Numbered from the stretch's first letter, positions 9,966 to 23,093 are shown. The stretch: DNA of 64,000 bases from Erodium maritimum (GCA_963921825.1 OY997591.1:42801825-42865824), one strand, 5' to 3'. Numbers and translations: made by a program. The notes: generated by a model not told the origin, from the sequence alone.

Positions 9966-10960
9966 ACCCGACAACATGATTCTAGTAACTTTTGGAATGT
10001 GATTGGTTGTATTAAGTCTTCCCTCATTGATAATATCATCCACTGTCTTTACCCTGTATATGTTTAGTGTCTCCAATAGTCTACGTATACTAAATAGAGC
10101 AACATTTTCAGTTTGTATCATTTCTTGGAACCTGGCTTTCACATCTTCCATCACTTCATCATCATCAATACAAGGATCGTCAGAGATATCACCATTGCCA
10201 GCCATTGTGGCTGACATGTCTTTGTCATTACACCAACGCTTGTCCACCAATGTATGTGGTATCTTTGTCAATTTTGTCATCTGTAGCACAAATAATATGT
10301 GTGAACATATGTAATCAATCGATAGAAGTCTGTTGCGACTACACTCAAAGTTTTCTGTATGGACTATCAATATCACAGTATACATGTGGCCATCTTTTCG
10401 ATACTATATATCCATTACTTATACACCTTTGTGTTGTCAATAGGACCCATGGTTACCAAAACACAATGATTGATAGCTAAGACTATGTTCTTTTAGACAT
10501 CAATAAAGACTATATGAGTATACAGAGTCTAAACATCTACTTCAAACACTAATGGTGTCTTGAACAATGGGTATGTTGTATAACTCATCATGTGGAGATT
10601 ATAGTGTTCTTGCATTTGGTTATCTATCTCATTATTGTAACCCCAAATAAATTTCACCAGGCTTGAGTACTTGTCTATATATTTTTAAAATGCATTGGCA
10701 TACGTTTTCTTGCACACCAGACTCCAAATGGGATGAGGTCTTCATGTATACTCCCACTGGCAGCTTGCCATAGTATGTTGGAATCCAACTTGGACGAAGT
10801 TCATATATGCTCTTGAGCCAAACATTTTCTTGCGCACCAAACTCCTCCATCAGTGCATTCCACTTCTCTTCAAAATCCGTTCCATCAACCTTATCGTTGT
10901 ATATAATGGCACACAATTTCGTGTAGAATTTTTTATCACGATATAGGTTGCTGATGAGTG
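9966..10960 (-). pseudogene. FAR1-related MULE transposase-like pseudogene, central piece with SWIM zinc finger
   Basis: The minus strand from 10960 reads SNLYRDKKFYTKLCAIIYND, then KVDGTDFEEKWNALMEEF, ENVWLKSIYELRPSWIPTYY and GKLPVGVYMKTSSHLES. After frame breaks come YPLFKTPLVFEVDV and YTHIVFIDVQKNIVLAIN. Then CSRNRLLSIDYICSH leads into ILFVLQMTKLTKIPHTLVDKRWC. This is the second half of a MULE transposase domain followed by a CxCx(n)CxH SWIM finger, the FAR1/FHY3 family layout. The second SWIM Cys reads Arg (CSR). No intron is evident here. FAR1-type proteins are DNA-binding regulators derived from Mutator-like transposases. This copy has multiple stops, and its ends are the TSDs of the Tork copia (9961) and Angela E1 (10961). 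Confidence 0.8.
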
Positions 10961-10965
10961 GGGAC
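10961..10965. repeat. TSD copy GGGAC (left) of Angela-like E1
   Basis: GGGAC at 10961-10965 is repeated exactly at 27413-27417, flanking E1. Confidence 0.95.
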
Positions 10966-12650
10966 TGTTAGTCTTACTGCCCGTAGTTCAATCCTAAATG
11001 TCCAAATGTATATATCATCGTTAGCAATAAAATTAAAGCGGCTTTATATTACTTATGTGTTGGAGTAATATATCGATGTGTACTCTGATCTATGCCCACC
11101 ATGCGAATAGAACCATAATCGAGATAGATCACACTCGATGGGTCCCTAGTCAACAAAGCTTCACTAGAAGCGACTAGTATGAAAGATGGCTCTTTATGGC
11201 TTACGTTCTGTTAGTCATTGGAATGGGATTTCGGAGTCTGATCATAGATATCATGTGGGACATGATATTGGACGACCCGCCCTGAATATGTGCCATAGAT
11301 TAAGTCATGAACATATTCAGTGTTGTAGCTTTCATGTATCCTTAGACCAAGGAGTCTTTGTGATCGCTATGTAGTCAACAACTGAGTTTGACCTGAGCCT
11401 AACGTTGTCCGTAACAGGGCTTCCATAACGGCCAGGATTGGCTTGGGGACGGGCTACATGAGTGACACGAAAGACGGCTAAGGGATTTATCCCTCGTACT
11501 AAGGTATGGGAAAGATATCGGTTCTCGGCCGCTTGATCGAGAGTGACTGGAAGAATAGCATGGCCATGCACATGATACTGGGTATCATATCTTCAGTCAT
11601 CTCACATATCAAGGAACGGTGATTGAGAATAATAAGGATGACGGCTCTATGCCTTATCTCAATCAGGATATCGGAGATAAAAGGATAATGACAGGGACGA
11701 CGGAAAGGTTAGAATCGACAGGGTCGATTCGCTATGCAGTGTCAGGCAATACTAAAGTCTCGTTAGTTGCCACTTAAATAGGATCAAGTAAAATGGGATT
11801 TTACGTTGATCTATTGACATGCATAAACCTAAGGGTCACACCGGAGGATGAAACTCATCGACACATTTATGGAGAATGGCCAAAAGGGAGTTGTCTCGGG
11901 ACATGACCAAAACTGGGTTTTGGGTCATGTGCCCGTAAGTGAATAGGACTTTACGGATCGAGACAAGGCTTGGAGTCTTGGGATTGATCGCGTAGGATAA
12001 TGTTGGACATTTCCGGTATGGAAGGCATGGAGGCGATGAGCGAATCACGGGACCTCGTTGGAAATGGCCACGGGCCATGTTCCAAGAGGCCCATATAAGG
12101 CCCATGCAACCAAGGCCCATGGAACTAATTAATCAAGTCTTGATTAATTAGTACTAAGTAAGCAAGACAAGGATTAAGGTGTTGGTGATTCACCACCTAA
12201 CCTAATCTTGTCTTGCCATACTTTGTCCTATTTACACCTTACTTGACACCATACTTGTCCCATGCCTTTAGTTGGACAAGTATGAGTTTTGTTATGTTTA
12301 AGTCATCTATTTCAACATAACAAACACAAGACAAGAATAGGAAACACATTTTCTTTCCCTCTTCCATGACCATTTCGGGTTTGGCTAGTTTCCACCTCCA
12401 TTTTTGTGTTCTTGAGTCCTCAAAGAGAAGAACTACGTGGCTTTGATTCCCATGTGGATACGTAGGCGTCTTGGAGACTCAAGCCAATCATTCGTTAACC
12501 GGTGTTCTTGTTTTGGTAAGAGATAGTGCTGAATTTTTCTCTTGTGAATCCATTCTTTGTTAGTTGTTTCATGGTTTTAATCGTCTCTTGGTTTTTATTG
12601 ATTTTCCGCTGCGAGTTGGTTCATCTCCAACCCTACCTCGAGACCCAACA
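10966..12650 (+). repeat. 5' LTR of Angela-like E1
   Basis: It begins TGTTAGTCTTA and ends GAGACCCAACA, 1685 bp. Four LTRs of this family occur in the window, two in each orientation. A 94-codon open frame recurs in three of them and, changed, in the fourth (minus 12120-11836, plus 15165-15449, plus 21936-22220, minus 26881-26597). It is a conserved LTR sequence, not a gene. Confidence 0.95.
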
Positions 12651-12651
12651 C

Positions 12652-12663
12652 TGGTATCAGAGC
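12652..12663 (+). other. Primer binding site (initiator-Met tRNA) of E1
   Basis: TGGTATCAGAGC begins one base after the LTR end at 12650 and is complementary to the initiator-Met tRNA 3' end. Confidence 0.93.
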
Positions 12664-14223
12664 CGTGCTACCTTCGGGATTCACAAGACGGTGTTCAAAG
12701 TTTCGGTTTTGCTTGAAAGTTTCGTTTTTGGCATGCTGTTTTGCTAAATTGTTTGATAACATGTTTTAAATTCTTGTTCATGGATTTAATGCATGCAAAA
12801 TAAATTTTTGAAAATTATTTCAAATCTGGAAATGTTGAAAAAAAATTGATTTTTCGGGTCTCGGGAGCGGGACTCTCGGGGTGCTGAAACCGGGATCGAA
12901 CGGGGCTCCGTTGGACGGAGCTAGGCCAAGCATGACCATTGGATGGTTGATATGCCAAGGCTAAACCGTTTTGTTAGTTATGACGAGTTTGGAACCGTCA
13001 TGACGAACTCGAAGATCAAATGTTCAAAAGTTTCATTTTTGAACGGTTTCGATAAACCGAGCATCAAAAAATTTCGAAACTTGGCTATTAAATAAAACCG
13101 GAAAAATCGCATGATGTTTGACAACATGCTTGTTTGACAACATGCTTGTTTGATAACACGATGTGTGATGTGTTGTTGGCATGGTGTACATAATAGCCCC
13201 GAGCTCGATTTAATTATTTATCGCTTTTCACGGCCTGCGAGCCATTAGAGTTAGCGTGTAATTATTCTTTCAAGGTGTGGTCGTCGAACCACTTGTTTGT
13301 AATATTTATTTATTCCCGACCTGCGAGTCGTGTATTAAATTTTAATATTTTACTCAAGACGAAGAAAGGGAGAAAAGGTCATTTGGTGGCTTTTCGGGTG
13401 TTGGTATCGGCTTGGAGTACGTGGAGCTCAAGAAGCTAGTGGGAGTTAGTTTAGGGGGCTATTATGTGCACATTTATCGCTTTATGCTTGGTTTAGTTTA
13501 TGCATGATTAATTCTATGTGTTTTAGAATTGCATGCTTAACTTTATTTACCGAGCATATCACCTCACATGCAAAGATAAAATTGGAATTTTTATCCTTGT
13601 GTGTGAACCCTTAGAACCGTCATTGCATTGGATGTAGTTGACGGGTTCAAAGGAAGAATTACATTGGATGTAATTTGAGGCATCATTGCATTTGGAATGT
13701 AGTTGATGTGCTCATCGCATCTAGGATGTGCCAAAGTTTTGAACACAACTGGACAAGTAAAAGCGGGTCATGTCCGATACCTCCCAATCATCAACACCTT
13801 ACTACCTCCCCGTCCTATGGGTGTCGTGCGCATTAGCGGAGCATCCATGGGGAAGCGGGGTAGTAGGTTTGGACGACATATGTGGGTGTCGTGCGCATTA
13901 GCGGAGCACCTACATAGTGACGAGCCATAGTTGAAAATTGGTGGACCCGACTACGATTCTTAGCCTGAGGTTGAGCTAGGGTAACAGATAGGGTAAGTAG
14001 TGTACATAAGTACATACCCTAGCCAAGAGTCACATTGGATGTGATTGGACGGGGTCCTACCTACATAGCTCGATTAAGTGGTGAGCATTAGTTCAGCTTA
14101 ATCGAGTGAATCAAGGATCTTGGTTTCAGATTCTAAAGGTTTAGAATCGATTGTTGGTGTTTAAGCTTGATCTTCATAAAATTTATTCAGTTTACTGATT
14201 GAATTTTATCTGTTGTAGATCAA
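12664..14223 (+). other. Untranslated leader of E1
   Basis: About 1.56 kb without a convincing reading frame lie between the PBS and the gag ATG. It contains a 25-bp direct repeat built on gggtgtcgtgcgcattagcg (about 13820 and 13887) and repeated cattggatgtaat motifs (13620-13690). The same leader, inverted, is at 19850-21392 in E2. A truncated one is at 56581-57552. Confidence 0.85.
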
Positions 14224-14635
14224 ATGGAAAATTCAGCGAACATTAATAGTTTGTCATTAAAAACCATTCTTGACAGGGTCAAGCTAAATGGGACAAACTA
14301 TTTGGACTGGTACAGAATTTAAAGGATAGTCCTCAAGTCTGAACGCAAGGAATATGTCCTTGACAAGGTTGTCTCTAAGACCATATCAGAGTTACATGAA
14401 GTGTCATTAATTGCTGAGAAGAATATATTAGGGATCTGGGATCCAAGGATATTCTGATGGTCAAAAAGGGAATTGGAAGTGGCAAGGGCGGGGCCCATGC
14501 GCACTTGGCAGGAAAGATGATACACATGAGAATGTCTGCTTCTACTGCCAATAGCCTGGTCATTGGAACCGTGATTACAAGAAGTTCACGGCTGATCTGA
14601 AGAAGGGCAGTGGGACTGCGCCTTCATCAAATAGC
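14224..14635 (+). pseudogene. E1 gag, N-terminus and zinc-knuckle region, cut by E2
   Basis: ATG at 14224 opens MENSANINSLSLKTILDRVK, then LNGTNYLDWYRI, followed at once by a TAA (E2 reads LR here). After EYVLDKVVSKTISELHEV and AEKNILGIWDPRIF the sequence jumps to a Gly/Lys-rich part and a zinc-knuckle remnant CFYCQ-x-PGHWNRDY, whose last Cys is Tyr. By comparison with Angela gags known to me, some 130-150 residues of the gag core are missing between VSKTIS and ELHEV. E2 has the same gap. The frame ends at the E2 insertion inside a 48-bp tandem repeat. It cannot make a capsid protein. Confidence 0.85.
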
Positions 14636-16320
14636 TGTTGGGTCTCGAGGTAGGGTTGGAGATGAACCAATTCGCAGCAGAAAATCAATGAAAACCAAGA
14701 GACGATTAAACTATGAAACAACTAACAAAGAATGGATTCACAAGAGAAAAATTCAGCACTATTTCTTACCAAAACAAGAACACCGGTTAACGAATGATTG
14801 GCTTGAGTCTCCAAGACGCCTACGTATCCACATGGGAATCAAAGCCACGTAGTTCTTCTCTTTGAGGACTCAAGAACACAAAATGGAGGTGGAAACTAGC
14901 CAAACCCGAAATGGCCATGGAAGAGGGAGAGAAAATGTGTTTCCTATTCTTGTCTTGTGTTTGTTATGTTGAAAAAAGATGACTTAAACATAACAAAACC
15001 CATACTTGTCCAACTAAAGGCACGGGACAAGTATGGTGTCAAGTAAGGTGCAAATAGGACAAAGTATGGCAAGACAAGATTAGGTTAGGTGGTGAATCAC
15101 CAACACCTTAATCCTTGTCTTGCTTACTTAGTACTAATTAATCAAGACTTGATTAATTAGTTCCATGGGCCTTGGTTGCATGGGCCTTATATGGGCCACT
15201 TGGAACATGGCCCGTGGCCATTTCCAACGAGGTCCCGTGATTCGCTCATCGCCTCCATGCCTTCCATACCAGAAATGTCCAACATTATCCTACGCGATCA
15301 ATCCCAAGACTCCAAGCCTTGTCTCGATCCGTAAAGTCCTATTCACTTACGGGCACATGACCCAAAACCCAGTTTTGGTCATGTCCCGAGACAACTCCCT
15401 TTTGGCCATTCTCCATAAATGTGTCGATGAGTTTCATCCTCCGGTGTGACCCTTAGGTTTATGCATGTCAATAGATCAACGTAAAATCCCATTTTACTTG
15501 ATCCTATTTAAGTGGCAACTAACGAGACTTTAGTATTGCCTGACACTGCATAGCGAATCGACCCTGTCGATTCTAACCTTTCCGTCGTCCCTGTCATTAT
15601 CCTTTTATCTCCGATATCCTGATTGAGATAAGGCATAGAGCCGTCATCCTTATTATTCTCAATCACCGTTCCTTGATATGTGAGATGACTGAAGATATGA
15701 TACCCAGTATCATGTGCATGGCCATGCTATTCTTTCAGTCACTCTCGATCAAGCGGCCGAGAACCGATATCTTTCCCATACCTCAGTATGAGGGATAAAT
15801 CCCTTAGCCGCCTTTCGTGTCACTCATGTAGCCCGTCCCCAAGCCAATCCTGGCCGTTATGGAAGCCCTGTTACAGACAACGTTAGGCTCAGGTCAAACT
15901 CAGTTGTTGACTACATAGCGATCACAAAACTCCTTGGTCTAAGGATACATGACACGGTACAACACTGAATATGTTCATGACTTAATCTATGGCACATATT
16001 CAGGGCGGGTCGTCCAATATCATGTCCCACATGATATCTATGATCAGACTCCGGAATCCCATTCCAATGACTAACAGAACGTAAGCCATAAAGAGCCATC
16101 TTTCATACTAGTCGCTTCTAGTGAAGCTTTGTTGACTAGGGACCCATCGAGTGTGATCTATCTCGATCTATGGTTCGATTCGCATGGTGGGCATAGATCA
16201 TAGCACACATCGATATATTACTCCAACACATAAGTAATATAAAGCCGCTTTAATTTTATTGCTAACGATGATATATACATTTGGACATATAGGATTGAAC
16301 TACAGGCACTAAGACTAAAA
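14636..16320 (-). repeat. 3' LTR of E2
   Basis: 1685 bp. On the plus strand it starts TGTTGGGTCTCGAGG and ends gactaaaa, where the other LTRs have gactaaca (the first bases of the LTR on the minus strand are mutated). A purine tract (minus, ggggcaagtgggaaat) abuts it at 16321-16336. Confidence 0.93.
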
Positions 16321-17895
16321 ATTTCCCACTTGCCCCAGTTCCAATCTAAACTCCAATATGTCCCCATCGACTTTACATGTCTTACATGTTCAGGCAGTGA
16401 CACTGCCTTAGTCAAAGGGTGGGCTATGTTATCATCTGTAGCAATATAGGTTATCTTCACTTCACCTTAGTTCAGTATTTCTCTGATGAGGTGGATACGC
16501 CGCAGTACATGTTTGGATTTGTTATGCGATCTGGGCTTTTACCTTGCGCAATGGCCCTTATGTTGTCGCAAAATGGATTCACCGGGCTGGATGGGTTTTT
16601 AATTACACCCAGCCCTGCCATGAATTTCCAAATCCACATAGCTTCCTTAACTGCCTCTGTAGCATCCATGTACTTGGCCTCTGTCGTAGATTCAGCAATG
16701 GTATCTTGCTTTACGCTCTCCCAGCTAAAGCTCTGTCATTCAGCGTAAACACATATCCTGACTGACTTTTAAGGTCATCTGGATTTTTCTTGGAAAACTA
16801 GCGTCTACTCATCCTTCGACAACTAGTTCAGCATCATCTTTCCCCCGGGTTAGAATGATGTCTACTGGTACAACATAAGGCTTACGAGACGTCCGGTCTC
16901 ATACATGTCATGGCATAGATGATCGATCCTGCCCCTAGGCTCATAGGATTCTCATCATCCTTTTCAGCTCATCAGCTGTCTTAGGACACCGAGTCTTGCT
17001 GAGATAAATGCCATGACTAGTGGGTAAGAGTACTCTCTTTGAATCGAGCACTAAGAACCTACTCAATGCCTTGTTCACATAGGTTCCCTGACTTAAATCC
17101 AAGACCATCTTGGTGCGATCTCTACATATCTTAATCCCTAAGATATAAGAAGCATCGCCTAAGTCATTTATTGAAAAACACTTCCTCAGCCAAGCTTAAG
17201 TCTCGTGCAAGGTTGGGATGTCGTTTTCAATGAGAACCAGAAAGGTAATCTTGCTCCCACTAGCCTTCTTATAAACGCAAGATTCATCCTCGTTCTTGAT
17301 TAAGCCAAATCCAATTACAGCTTCATCAAAACAAAGGATCCAACTCCGAGAAGTTCGTTTCAATCCATAAATGGATTTCAACAACTTATAAATCTTTCCC
17401 TTATTCTTCAAATCATCAAAACCTTTGGGCCGAGACATACAAACGTACTCAGTCAAATTTCCATTTAGGAAAGCGGTTTTGACATCCACTTGCCATATCT
17501 CGTAATTATGATACGCAGTTATGTCAAGAAGAATTTGGATCGATTTTGACCATAGCCACTAGGGAGAAAGTTTCCTCATAGTCAATCCATTGGATCTGCC
17601 TATAACCTTTCGCCACCAGTTGAGCTTTGTAGGTCAGAGGGTTGCCGTCCATGTCCATCTTCACCTTGAAGATCCATTTGCATCCGATGGTCCTCACACC
17701 ATTGATGGGATCAACCGGTTCCCAGACTCGGTTGTCCGACATGGATTGCATTTCCTCCCTCATGGCTCCCAGCCATAACTCGGAGTTGGGCCCATCCACG
17801 ACTTCCTGAAAGGTCGCTGGATCATCGTGATCCACCATGACTTCATTTTCACCTCCGGATACCATATCTTGGAGGTGGAAGATTGATCCTTTCAA
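16321..17895 (-). pseudogene. E2 reverse transcriptase and RNase H region
   Basis: Order on the minus strand: linker WEPVDPINGVRTIGCKWIFK and YKAQLVAKGYRQ (17895-17524). RT motif A follows as MDVKTAFLNGNL (from 17489), then SIYGLKRTSRSW and CVYKKASGSKITFLVL. The next residues are IENDIPTLHE, so the expected YVDDILL is absent (junction near 17234). RNase H pieces include EAVKEAMWIWKFMAGLGV and CDNIRAIAQGKS (16669-16472), then ATDDNIAHPLTKAVSLPEHV down to about 16330. E1 lacks the same YVDD residues. Multiple stops add to the damage. It is a non-functional polymerase. Confidence 0.88.
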
Positions 17896-19359
17896 ATCGC
17901 CTTGGACCTTCCGGAATTGTAATAGAAATTGGTCCTTACTCTACGACAATCTCTGGCTCCTTTCTACTGGGTTGCCAATTGGTTTAGACAGATCTGTACC
18001 ATCTTGAATTTCATCGAGATGCACAGTCCTCCCAATGACGTCTTTGGAAACAAAACTCCTTTTCCATAAAGACCCCACCCCATGCGATGAACACCATGTT
18101 CTCACTGGGATTGTAGAAGTAGTATCCCCTTGTTGCTTTGGGATACCACACGAAGGTGCATATCTCAGATCTTGGATCGAGCTTAGTCGAAACCAAATGT
18201 TTCACATAAGCCTCGCAACCACAAATCTTTAGGAAGGACAAAGCGGGCATCATCCCATATCATTTTAAAATGGTGTCCCTTCCACACCCTTCGTCAAAGC
18301 CCGATTCACTATGAATGCGGTCGTCTCTAGAGCATAATCCCAGAAAGAGATTGGGAGATCAGTCCAACTAATAATGGAACGGACCATTGTCTAACAATGT
18401 CCGATTTCTCCGTTTGGCTACACCTTTCATCTACAGTGTCCCAAGAGGAGTCCATTCCAAAAGGATCCCATTCTCTTTTAGATGATCTAATAACTCTGTG
18501 GTCAAGTATTTTCCACCTCGATCCAATCGAAGTGCCTTAATACCTTTGTCGAGCTGGTTTTCTACTTTAGTCTTAAACTCTTTGAATTTATCAAAAGCTT
18601 CAGACTTATGTCTCAGCGAATAGACATAACCATATTTACTGTAATCATCAGTAAATGTGATAAAGTAGCTAAAACCCCTCCTGGCAAGTGAACTTATTGG
18701 TCTACACACATTCGAGTGTATCAGCCCCAATAATTCACCCGCCCTTTCATCGCGATCGATAAAAGGGCACTTTAGTCATTTTTCCCATCAAACAAACCTT
18801 GCACCTATCGATCGAATGGAATTCGAATGAACCCGAAAGTACGCACTTCTGAAGTGCTGATATGTGCTTCTTGTTTATGCGACCTAAATGGCAGTGCCTT
18901 AACAGAGTTAGGTTTAAATCGTTGGATTTAAACCTCTTGGTATTAACGGAATATATAGAACTTGAGCCATTGTTACCCATATCTAATATGTACAATCCTC
19001 CAACCAAGTCAGTACTGGTATAAAACATATCATTGCATAGAACATTGAAAACTCCATTTCCAATATTAACATTATATCCTTCCTTGTCAAACACGGATAC
19101 AGATATAATATTCCTACTAAAAGTAGGTATGCAATATACATTATACAATACTAAGACAAGGCCTCTTGGCAAAGCAAGACTCATGGATCCTACAGTAGTT
19201 GCCACAACTCTGAGGTCCACTTCGTGCTTTCCAAACCTCTCCTACTTTCAACCACCATATATAAGTGCATGTGTGAGATTCAGTCCTGGTATCTAATACC
19301 CATGAATCTTTGGAAGTAGAGAGATGTAGCTCTATAGAGTTAATACCGAATGAAGGCAC
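17896..19359 (-). pseudogene. E2 protease and integrase region
   Basis: The protease motif reads WVLDTRTESHTC, so the catalytic DTG is DTR (codon at 19285-19287). It is followed by LPRGLVLVLYNVYCIPTFSR and the pre-integrase HCHLGRINKKHI / CKVCLMGKMTK. After PFYRSR the frame shifts, then integrase continues as GLIHSNVCRPISSLARRGFS and LRLDRGGKYL to 18431. The integrase C-terminal part LSFLKICGCEAYVKHLVSTK and YPKATRGYYFYNPSENMVF lies at 18253-18011. The 450 bp at 17810-18280 are present here but deleted from E1. Confidence 0.86.
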
Positions 19360-19495
19360 GGTCCCACCGCCCTTCCTTAGATCATCCAGGTTTCCTGATG
19401 AAGGCGCAGTCCTACTGTCCTTCTTCAGATCATCCAGGCTATTTGATGAAGGCGCAGTTCCACTGCCCTTCTTCAGATCAGCCGTGAACTTCCTG
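19355..19495 (-). repeat. 48-bp tandem repeat downstream of the gag zinc knuckle (E2)
   Basis: Three tandem units of 48 bp encode variants of DDLKKGSGTAPSSGNL between the zinc-knuckle remnant and the protease. The same three units occur in E1, where the E2 insertion splits the first from the others (14597-14635 and 23099-23190). Confidence 0.85.
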
Positions 19496-19849
19496 TAATC
19501 CCGGTTCCAATGACCAAGCTATTGGTAGTAAAAACAGACATTCTCAAGTGTCTCATCTTTCCTGCCAAGTGCGCATGGGCCCAGCCCTTGCCACTTCCAA
19601 TTCCCTTGTTGACCATTAGAATATCCTTGGATCCCAGATCCCTGAGATATTCTTCTCAGCAGTTAATGACACTTCATGTAACTCTGATATGGTCTTAGAG
19701 ACAGCCTTGTCAAGGACATATTCTTTGCGTTCAGACTTGAGGACTATCCTCAAAATTCTGTACCAGTCCAAATAGTTTGTCCCATTTAGCTTGACCCTGT
19801 CAAGAATGGTTTTTAATGACAAACTATTAATGTTCGCTGAATTTGCCAT
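19366..19849 (-). pseudogene. E2 gag, internally deleted
   Basis: ATG at 19849 opens MANSANINSLSLKTILDRVK, then LNGTNYLDWYRILRIVLKSE and RKEYVLDKAVSKTISELHEV, and stops after GIWDPRIF (19616). A Gly/Lys-rich stretch and a knuckle remnant CFYYQ-x-LGHWNRDY follow (second and last Cys lost), then LKKGSGTAPSS repeats. The gag core is missing at the same point as in E1, so the deletion predates both insertions. The N-terminal 56 codons are otherwise open. Confidence 0.86.
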
Positions 19850-21392
19850 TTGATCTACAACAGATAAAATTCAATCAGTAAACTGAATAAATTTTATGAA
19901 GATCAAGCTTAAACACCAACAATCGATTCTAAACCTTTAGAATCTGAAACCAAGATCCTTGATTCACTCGATTAAGCTGAACTAATGCTCACCACTTAAT
20001 CGAGCTATGTAGGTAGGACTCCATCCAATCACATCCAATGTGACTCTTGGCTAGGGTATGTACTTATGTACACGACTTACCCTATCTGTTACCCTAGCTC
20101 AACCTCAGGCTGAGAATCGTAGTCGGGTCCACCAATTTTCAACTATGGCCCGTCACTATGTAGGTGCTCCGCTAATGCGCACGACACCCACATATGTCGT
20201 CCAAACCTACTACCCCGCTTTCCCATGGATACTCCGCTAAGGCGCACGACACCCATAGGACGGGGAGGTAGTAAGGTGTTGAGAATTGGGAGGTATCGGA
20301 CATGACCCGTTTTTACTTGTCCGATTGTATTTAAAACTTTGGCACATCCTAGATGCGATGAGCACATCAACTACATTCCAAATGCAATGATGCCTCAAAT
20401 TACATCCAATGTAATTCTTCCTTTGAACCCGTCAACTACATCCAATGCAATGACGGTTCTAAGGGTTCACACACAACGATTAAAATTCCAATTTTATCTT
20501 TGCATGTGAGGTGATATGCTCGGTAAATAAAGTTAAGCATGCAATTCTAAAACACATAGAATTAATCATGCATAAACTAAACCAAGCATAAAGCGATAAA
20601 TGTGCACATAATAGCCCCCTAAACTAACTCCCACTAGCTTCTTGAGCTCCACCGACTCCAAGCCGATGCCAACACCCGAAAACCACCAAATGACCTTTTC
20701 GCCCTTTCTTCGTCTTGAGTAAAATATTACAATTTAATACACGACTCGCAGGTCGGGAATAAATAAATATTACAAACAAGTGGTTCGACGACCACACCTT
20801 GAAAGAATAATTACACGCTAACTCTAACGGCTCGCAGGCCGTGAAAAGCGATAAATAATTAAATCGAGCTCGGGGCTATTATGTACATCATCCCAACATC
20901 ACATCACACATCGTGTTATCAAACAAGCATGTTATCTAACATTATGTGATTTTCCGGTTTTAATTAATAGCCAAGTTTCGAAAATTTTTGATGCTCGGTT
21001 TATCGAAACCGTTCAAAAATGAAACTTTTGAACATTTGATCTTCGAGTTCGTCATGACGGTTCCAAACTTTTCATAACTAACAAAACGGTTTAGCCTTGG
21101 CATATCAACCATCCAATGGTCATGCTTGGCCTAGCTCCGTCCAACGGAGCCCCGTTCGGTCTTGGTTTCGGCTCCCCGAGAGTCCCGCTCCCGAGACCCG
21201 AAAAATCAAATTTTTATTCAAAATTTCCAGATTTGAAATTATTTTCAAAAATTCATTTTACATGCATTAAATCCATGAACAAGAATTTAAAACATGTTAT
21301 CAAACAATTTAGCAAAACAACATGCCAAAAACGAAACTTTCAAGCAAAACCGAAACTTTGAACACCGTCTTGTGAATCTCGAAGGTAGCACG
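19850..21392 (-). other. Untranslated leader of E2
   Basis: Inverted copy of the E1 leader (12664-14223), without a credible gene. It ends at a mutated PBS. Confidence 0.85.
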
Positions 21393-21404
21393 GCTCTGAT
21401 AACA
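21393..21404 (-). other. Primer binding site of E2, mutated
   Basis: Minus strand TGTTATCAGAGC, one base after the 5' LTR. The family consensus is TGGTATCAGAGC, so one position differs. Confidence 0.85.
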
Positions 21405-21405
21405 C

Positions 21406-23093
21406 TGTTGGGTCTCGAGGTAGGGTTGGAGATGAACCAACTCGCAGCAGAAAATCAATGAAAACCAAGAGACGATTAAACCATGAAACAACTAACAAAG
21501 AATGGATTCAAAAGATAAAAATTCAGCACTATTTCTTACCAAAACAAGAACACCGGTTAACGAATGATTGGCTTGAGTCTCCAAGACGCCTACGTATCCA
21601 CATGGGAATCAAAGCCACGTAGTTCTTCTCTTTGAGGACTCAAGAACACAAAAATGGAGGTGGAAACTAGCCAAACCCGAAATGGCCATGGAAGAGGGAG
21701 AGAAGTTGTGTTTCCTATTCTTGTCTTGTGTTTGTTATGTTGAAAAAATATGACTTAAACATAACAAAACCCATACTTGTCCAACTAAAGGCATGAGACA
21801 AGTATGGTATCAAGTAAGGTGTAAATAGGACAAAGTATGGCAAGACAAGATTGGGTTAGGTGGTGAATCACCAACACCTTAATCCTTGTCTTGCTTACTT
21901 AGTACTAATTAATCATGACTTGATTAATTAGTTCCATGGGCCTTGGTTGCATGGGCCTTTCATGGGCCTCTTGGAACATGGCCCGTGGCCATTGCCAACG
22001 AGGTCCCGTGATTCGCTCATTGCCTCCAAGCCTTCCATATAGGAAATGTCCAACATTATCCGACGCGATCAATCCCAAGACTCCAAGCCTTGTCTCGATC
22101 CGTAAAGTTCTATTCACTTACGAGCACATGACCCAAAACCCAGTTTTGGTCATGTCCCGAGACAACTCCCTTTTGGCCATTCTCCATAAATGTGTCAATG
22201 AGTTTCATCCTCTGGTGTGACCCTTAGGTTTATGCATGTCAATAGATCAACGTAAAATCCCATTTTACTTGATCCTATTTAAGTGGCAACTAACGAGACT
22301 TTAGTATTGCCTGACACTGCATAGCGAATCGACCCTGTCGATTCTAACCTTTCCGTCGTCCCTGTCATTATCCTTTTATCTCCGATATCCTGATTGAGAT
22401 AAGGCATAGAGCCGTCATCCTTATTATTCTCAATCACCGTTCCTTGATATGTGAGATGACTGAAGATATGATACCTAGTATCATGTGCATGGCCATGCTA
22501 TTCTTTCAGTCACTCTCGATCAAGCGGCCGAGAACCGATCTCTTTCCCATACCTCAGTATGAGGGATAAATTCCTTAGCCGCCTTTCGTGTCACTCATGT
22601 AGCCCGTCCCCAAGCCAATCCTGGCCGTTATGGAAGCCCTGTTACAGACAACGTTAGGCTCAGGTCAAACTCAGTTGTTGACTACATAGCGATCACAAAG
22701 ACTCCTTGGTCTAAGGATACATGACACGGTACAACACTGAATATGTTCATGACTTAATCTATGGCACATATTCAGGGCGGGTCGTCCAATATCATGTCCC
22801 ACATGATATCTATGATCAGACTCCGGAATCCCATTCCAATGACTAACCAGAACGTAAGCCATAAAGAGCCATCTTTCATACTAGTCGCTTCTAGTGAAGC
22901 TTTGTTGACTAGGGACCCATCGATTGTGATTTATCTCGATCTATGGTTCGATTCGCATGGTGGGCATAGATCATAGCACACATCGATATATTACTCCAAC
23001 ACATAAGTAATATAAAGCCGCTTTAATGTTATTGCTAACGATGATATATACATTTGGACATTTAGAATTGAACTACGGGCACTAAGACTAACA
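21406..23093 (-). repeat. 5' LTR of E2
   Basis: 1688 bp, TGTTAGTCTTA...GAGACCCAACA on the minus strand. It aligns along its length with the 3' LTR at 14636-16320. Confidence 0.94.

Larger units (their letters stand above)
14636..23093 (-). mobile_element. Angela-like Ty1/copia retrotransposon E2, nested in E1 in inverted orientation
   Basis: Complete structure on the minus strand: 5' LTR 21406-23093, PBS, leader, gag, protease, integrase, RT, RNase H, 3' LTR 14636-16320. The flanks ATAGC (14631-14635) and ATAGT (23094-23098) are a 4/5 TSD. Removing E2 restores E1 collinearity with E2 itself at the insertion point. It is the same subfamily as E1 and shares several of its lesions. Confidence 0.93.

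Noticed and set aside
11836-12120. 94-codon frame that recurs three to four times (15165-15449, 21936-22220, 26597-26881) and looks conserved
   Set aside because: Each copy is the same position of an Angela LTR. Repetition reflects LTR identity, not a gene family. It has no domain and lies in either orientation with the LTR.
12652-12663. tRNA gene fragments (initiator-Met-like TGGTATCAGAGC at six sites)
   Set aside because: Each is a 12-base primer binding site next to an LTR, with no tRNA cloverleaf around it.
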